From positions 1 to 6,429 of the forward strand of contig DASVDW010000052.1 of the NCBI GenBank assembly GCA_036380925.1: DNA of 6,429 nt. The letters run 5' to 3'. The number at the start of each line of letters is the position of its first letter. The first letter of the stretch is position 1. A program made the position numbers and the translations under genes. The notes beneath the pieces are model-generated. The model worked only from the letters and a program-made list of their open reading frames with translations. It made no database searches and was not told the origin of the DNA. This document shows positions 5,411-6,429 of the stretch, piece by piece. The stretch comes from JAICLV01 sp036380925 (GTDB lineage: Bacteria > Actinomycetota > Actinomycetes > Acidothermales > Acidothermaceae).

Positions 5411-6004
5411 GTGTTTGACCAGTTCACCCACCTGGTCGCCGAGGCGTCGCTGTGGGCGTACGTCGTCATCTTGCTCTTCGCGGCGTTCGACTCGATCGTG
5501 CCCATAGTGCCAAGCGAGACAGCGGTGATCACGGCAGGCGTCGTCGCCGCCGCAGGCGACCTGTTCTTGCCGATCGTCATCGCCGTCGCGGCCGGCGGCG
5601 CTTTCATCGGCGACAACGTCGCCTACCTGCTGGGCCGGCGCTACGGGACGAGGATCAAGGACCGGTTTTTCAGCGGGGAGAAGGCGAAACGACGGGTGGC
5701 GTGGGCCGAACACCAGCTGACCGAGCGTGGCGCCGAGCTGATCGCCGCTGGCCGCTTCATCCCTGGTGGTCGCACCGCCGTCACCTTGAGCGCCGGAACG
5801 TTGGCGTACCCATGGCGGCGGTTCGTGGTCTTCGACGCGATCGCGGCGTCAATTTGGGCGCTGTACGGAGCGCTGCTCGGGTTCTTCGGCGGCCGCGCGT
5901 TCGAGCATCGTCCACTCGTCGGCCTGCTGCTGGCTCTTGGCATCGCCCTCGCCGTGACGGCCGTGATCGAGGTGGTGCGCTGGTTCCTGAAACGACGCCG
6001 ATGA
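5411..6004 (+). CDS. DedA-family (SNARE-associated/VTT domain) integral membrane protein
   Basis: This 197-residue protein belongs to the DedA superfamily, whose members are implicated in flipping undecaprenyl phosphate or phospholipids and in proton-coupled membrane homeostasis. Family landmarks are all visible: a first hydrophobic segment (14-30) running into VPIVPSETAVITAGV, with Glu36 at the conserved re-entrant acidic site; AGGAFIGDNVAYLLGRRYG, with Asp68; and GRFIPGGRTAVTLSAG, with Arg115 and Arg121 at the same six-residue spacing as the essential arginine pair of E. coli YqjA. Two further helices follow (about 138-160 and 168-190), and the C-terminus is basic (WFLKRRR), which favours a cytoplasmic tail. 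The GTG start follows AGGAGG. The stop overlaps an ATG as ATGA, opening a 17-codon frame that leads to the VOC gene. The family is certain; the transported lipid or ion is not, since DedA paralogues are common and partly redundant. Confidence 0.93.
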   Translation: MFDQFTHLVAEASLWAYVVILLFAAFDSIVPIVPSETAVITAGVVAAAGDLFLPIVIAVAAGGAFIGDNVAYLLGRRYGTRIKDRFFSGEKAKRRVAWAEHQLTERGAELIAAGRFIPGGRTAVTLSAGTLAYPWRRFVVFDAIAASIWALYGALLGFFGGRAFEHRPLVGLLLALGIALAVTAVIEVVRWFLKRRR

Positions 6005-6054
6005 GTGCCCGGCGCCTACGACGTCTCGATGACAACAGACGCCGAGTTCACTAG
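6001..6054 (+). CDS. Possible 17-residue relay ORF between dedA and the VOC gene
   Basis: An ATG at 6001 overlaps the dedA stop (ATGA) and opens a 17-codon frame, MSARRLRRLDDNRRRVH, ending at TAG 6052-6054. It has no ribosome binding site of its own, so it could only be read by ribosomes that have just terminated on dedA. Its stop codon overlaps the AGGAG (6053-6057) used by the next gene, which would hand ribosomes over to the VOC start. The peptide is very basic (7 Arg) and resembles nothing I recognise. It may equally be a chance frame, because such short frames are common in GC-rich DNA. Confidence 0.25.
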   Translation: MSARRLRRLDDNRRRVH

Positions 6055-6057
6055 GAG
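6053..6057 (+). promoter_or_regulatory. Ribosome binding site of the VOC gene
   Basis: AGGAG lies 7 nt before ATG 6065, a good Shine-Dalgarno match at ideal spacing. It overlaps the TAG stop of the preceding 17-codon frame. Confidence 0.75.
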
Positions 6058-6064
6058 AAGCGCT

Positions 6065-6429
6065 ATGACAACCCGTGAACAAGCCCCCTTTGGCGCACCT
6101 ACCTGGGCCGACCTTTGGACCTCAGACGTCCCGGCGGCTCGCCGCTTCTACGGCGAGCTGTTCGGCTGGGAAGCCACCGAGCCGGTCGAGGAGTTCGGCG
6201 GTTACTTCACCTTCACCCGACGCGATGTGCCGGTCGCCGGTGCCATGGGTGACATGCCCGGCACCCCTGCGAACAACAGCTGGAAGGTCTATTTCGCCAC
6301 CAACGACATCGAAACGACACTTGCGACGGCCGAGCGCGCCGGCGGGCAGGTGGTCTTCCCCGCGATGCCGGTCGGCGACCTCGGCATTCAAGCGCTCGTC
6401 TCCGACCCGAACGGAGCGGGATTCGGGCT
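6065..6429 (+). CDS. VOC-superfamily (glyoxalase/bleomycin-resistance-like) protein, CFP30B-like, 3' truncated
   Basis: The frame runs from ATG 6065 to the window edge without a stop, giving the first 121 residues. It shows one VOC module: PTWADLWTSDVPAARRFYGELFGWEA (about 12-37), FGGYFTFTRRDVPVAGAMGDMPG (44-66), WKVYFATNDIETTLATAERAGGQVVFPAMPVGD (73-105) and the closing ALVSDPNGAGFG. The opening strand followed by 'D...A..FY..LFGW', and the 'DP.GA..G' ending, are hallmarks of this fold. The pattern is close to the N-terminal half of mycobacterial CFP30B (Rv0577), a two-module protein of about 260 residues, so a second module probably lies beyond the window. Members of this subgroup have no settled enzymatic activity. 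The gene starts 60 bp after dedA on the same strand, with no terminator between, so the two are probably co-transcribed. Confidence 0.85.
   Translation, partial: MTTREQAPFGAPTWADLWTSDVPAARRFYGELFGWEATEPVEEFGGYFTFTRRDVPVAGAMGDMPGTPANNSWKVYFATNDIETTLATAERAGGQVVFPAMPVGDLGIQALVSDPNGAGFG

Overview
The window looks like a chromosomal segment of a high-GC actinobacterium. The coding density and the strong G/C bias at third codon positions fit, as do the frequent GTG starts and the closest remembered relatives: Streptomyces-type alditol oxidase, actinobacterial baeRF protein and mycobacterial CFP30B-like VOC protein. The genus cannot be fixed from the sequence. I see no insertion sequence, phage gene, CRISPR array, tRNA or rRNA.

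Left part (+ strand, 1-2612). The window opens in the last 65 codons of a membrane protein that resembles the GPR1/FUN34/YaaH acetate-transporter family. A very strong hairpin at 259-298 follows and probably ends that transcript. Next is a tightly coupled two-gene unit. The first gene is an AXE1-family acetyl esterase (388-1359) with the full catalytic set. The second is a covalent-flavin alditol oxidase (1356-2612) whose GTG start overlaps the esterase stop as GTGA. Both proteins lack a signal peptide, which suggests intracellular deacetylation followed by oxidation of a polyol-like compound. An acetate-type transporter just upstream would fit an acetate-releasing step, although the hairpin argues for a separate transcript.

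Middle part (- strand, 2626-5180). An NADP-type glutamate dehydrogenase (gdhA) converges on the oxidase with only 13 bp between stop codons. Upstream of gdhA on the same strand is a bacterial archaeo-eukaryotic release factor-like protein (baeRF, eRF1/Vms1-like fold). The two genes are 83 bp apart with no clear terminator between them, so partial co-transcription is possible.

Right part (+ strand, 5411-6429). A 230-bp divergent intergenic region with two operator-like inverted repeats leads into a DedA-family membrane protein. After it comes a possible 17-codon relay ORF, which begins in an ATGA overlap with dedA and ends inside the ribosome binding site of the next gene. That gene is a VOC (glyoxalase-like) protein cut off by the window edge.

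Nothing here is clearly a new system. The observations most worth following are the fused-stop esterase/alditol oxidase unit with a glycine at the predicted oxygen gate, the baeRF protein with a non-GGQ loop next to gdhA, and the micro-ORF bridge between dedA and the VOC gene.
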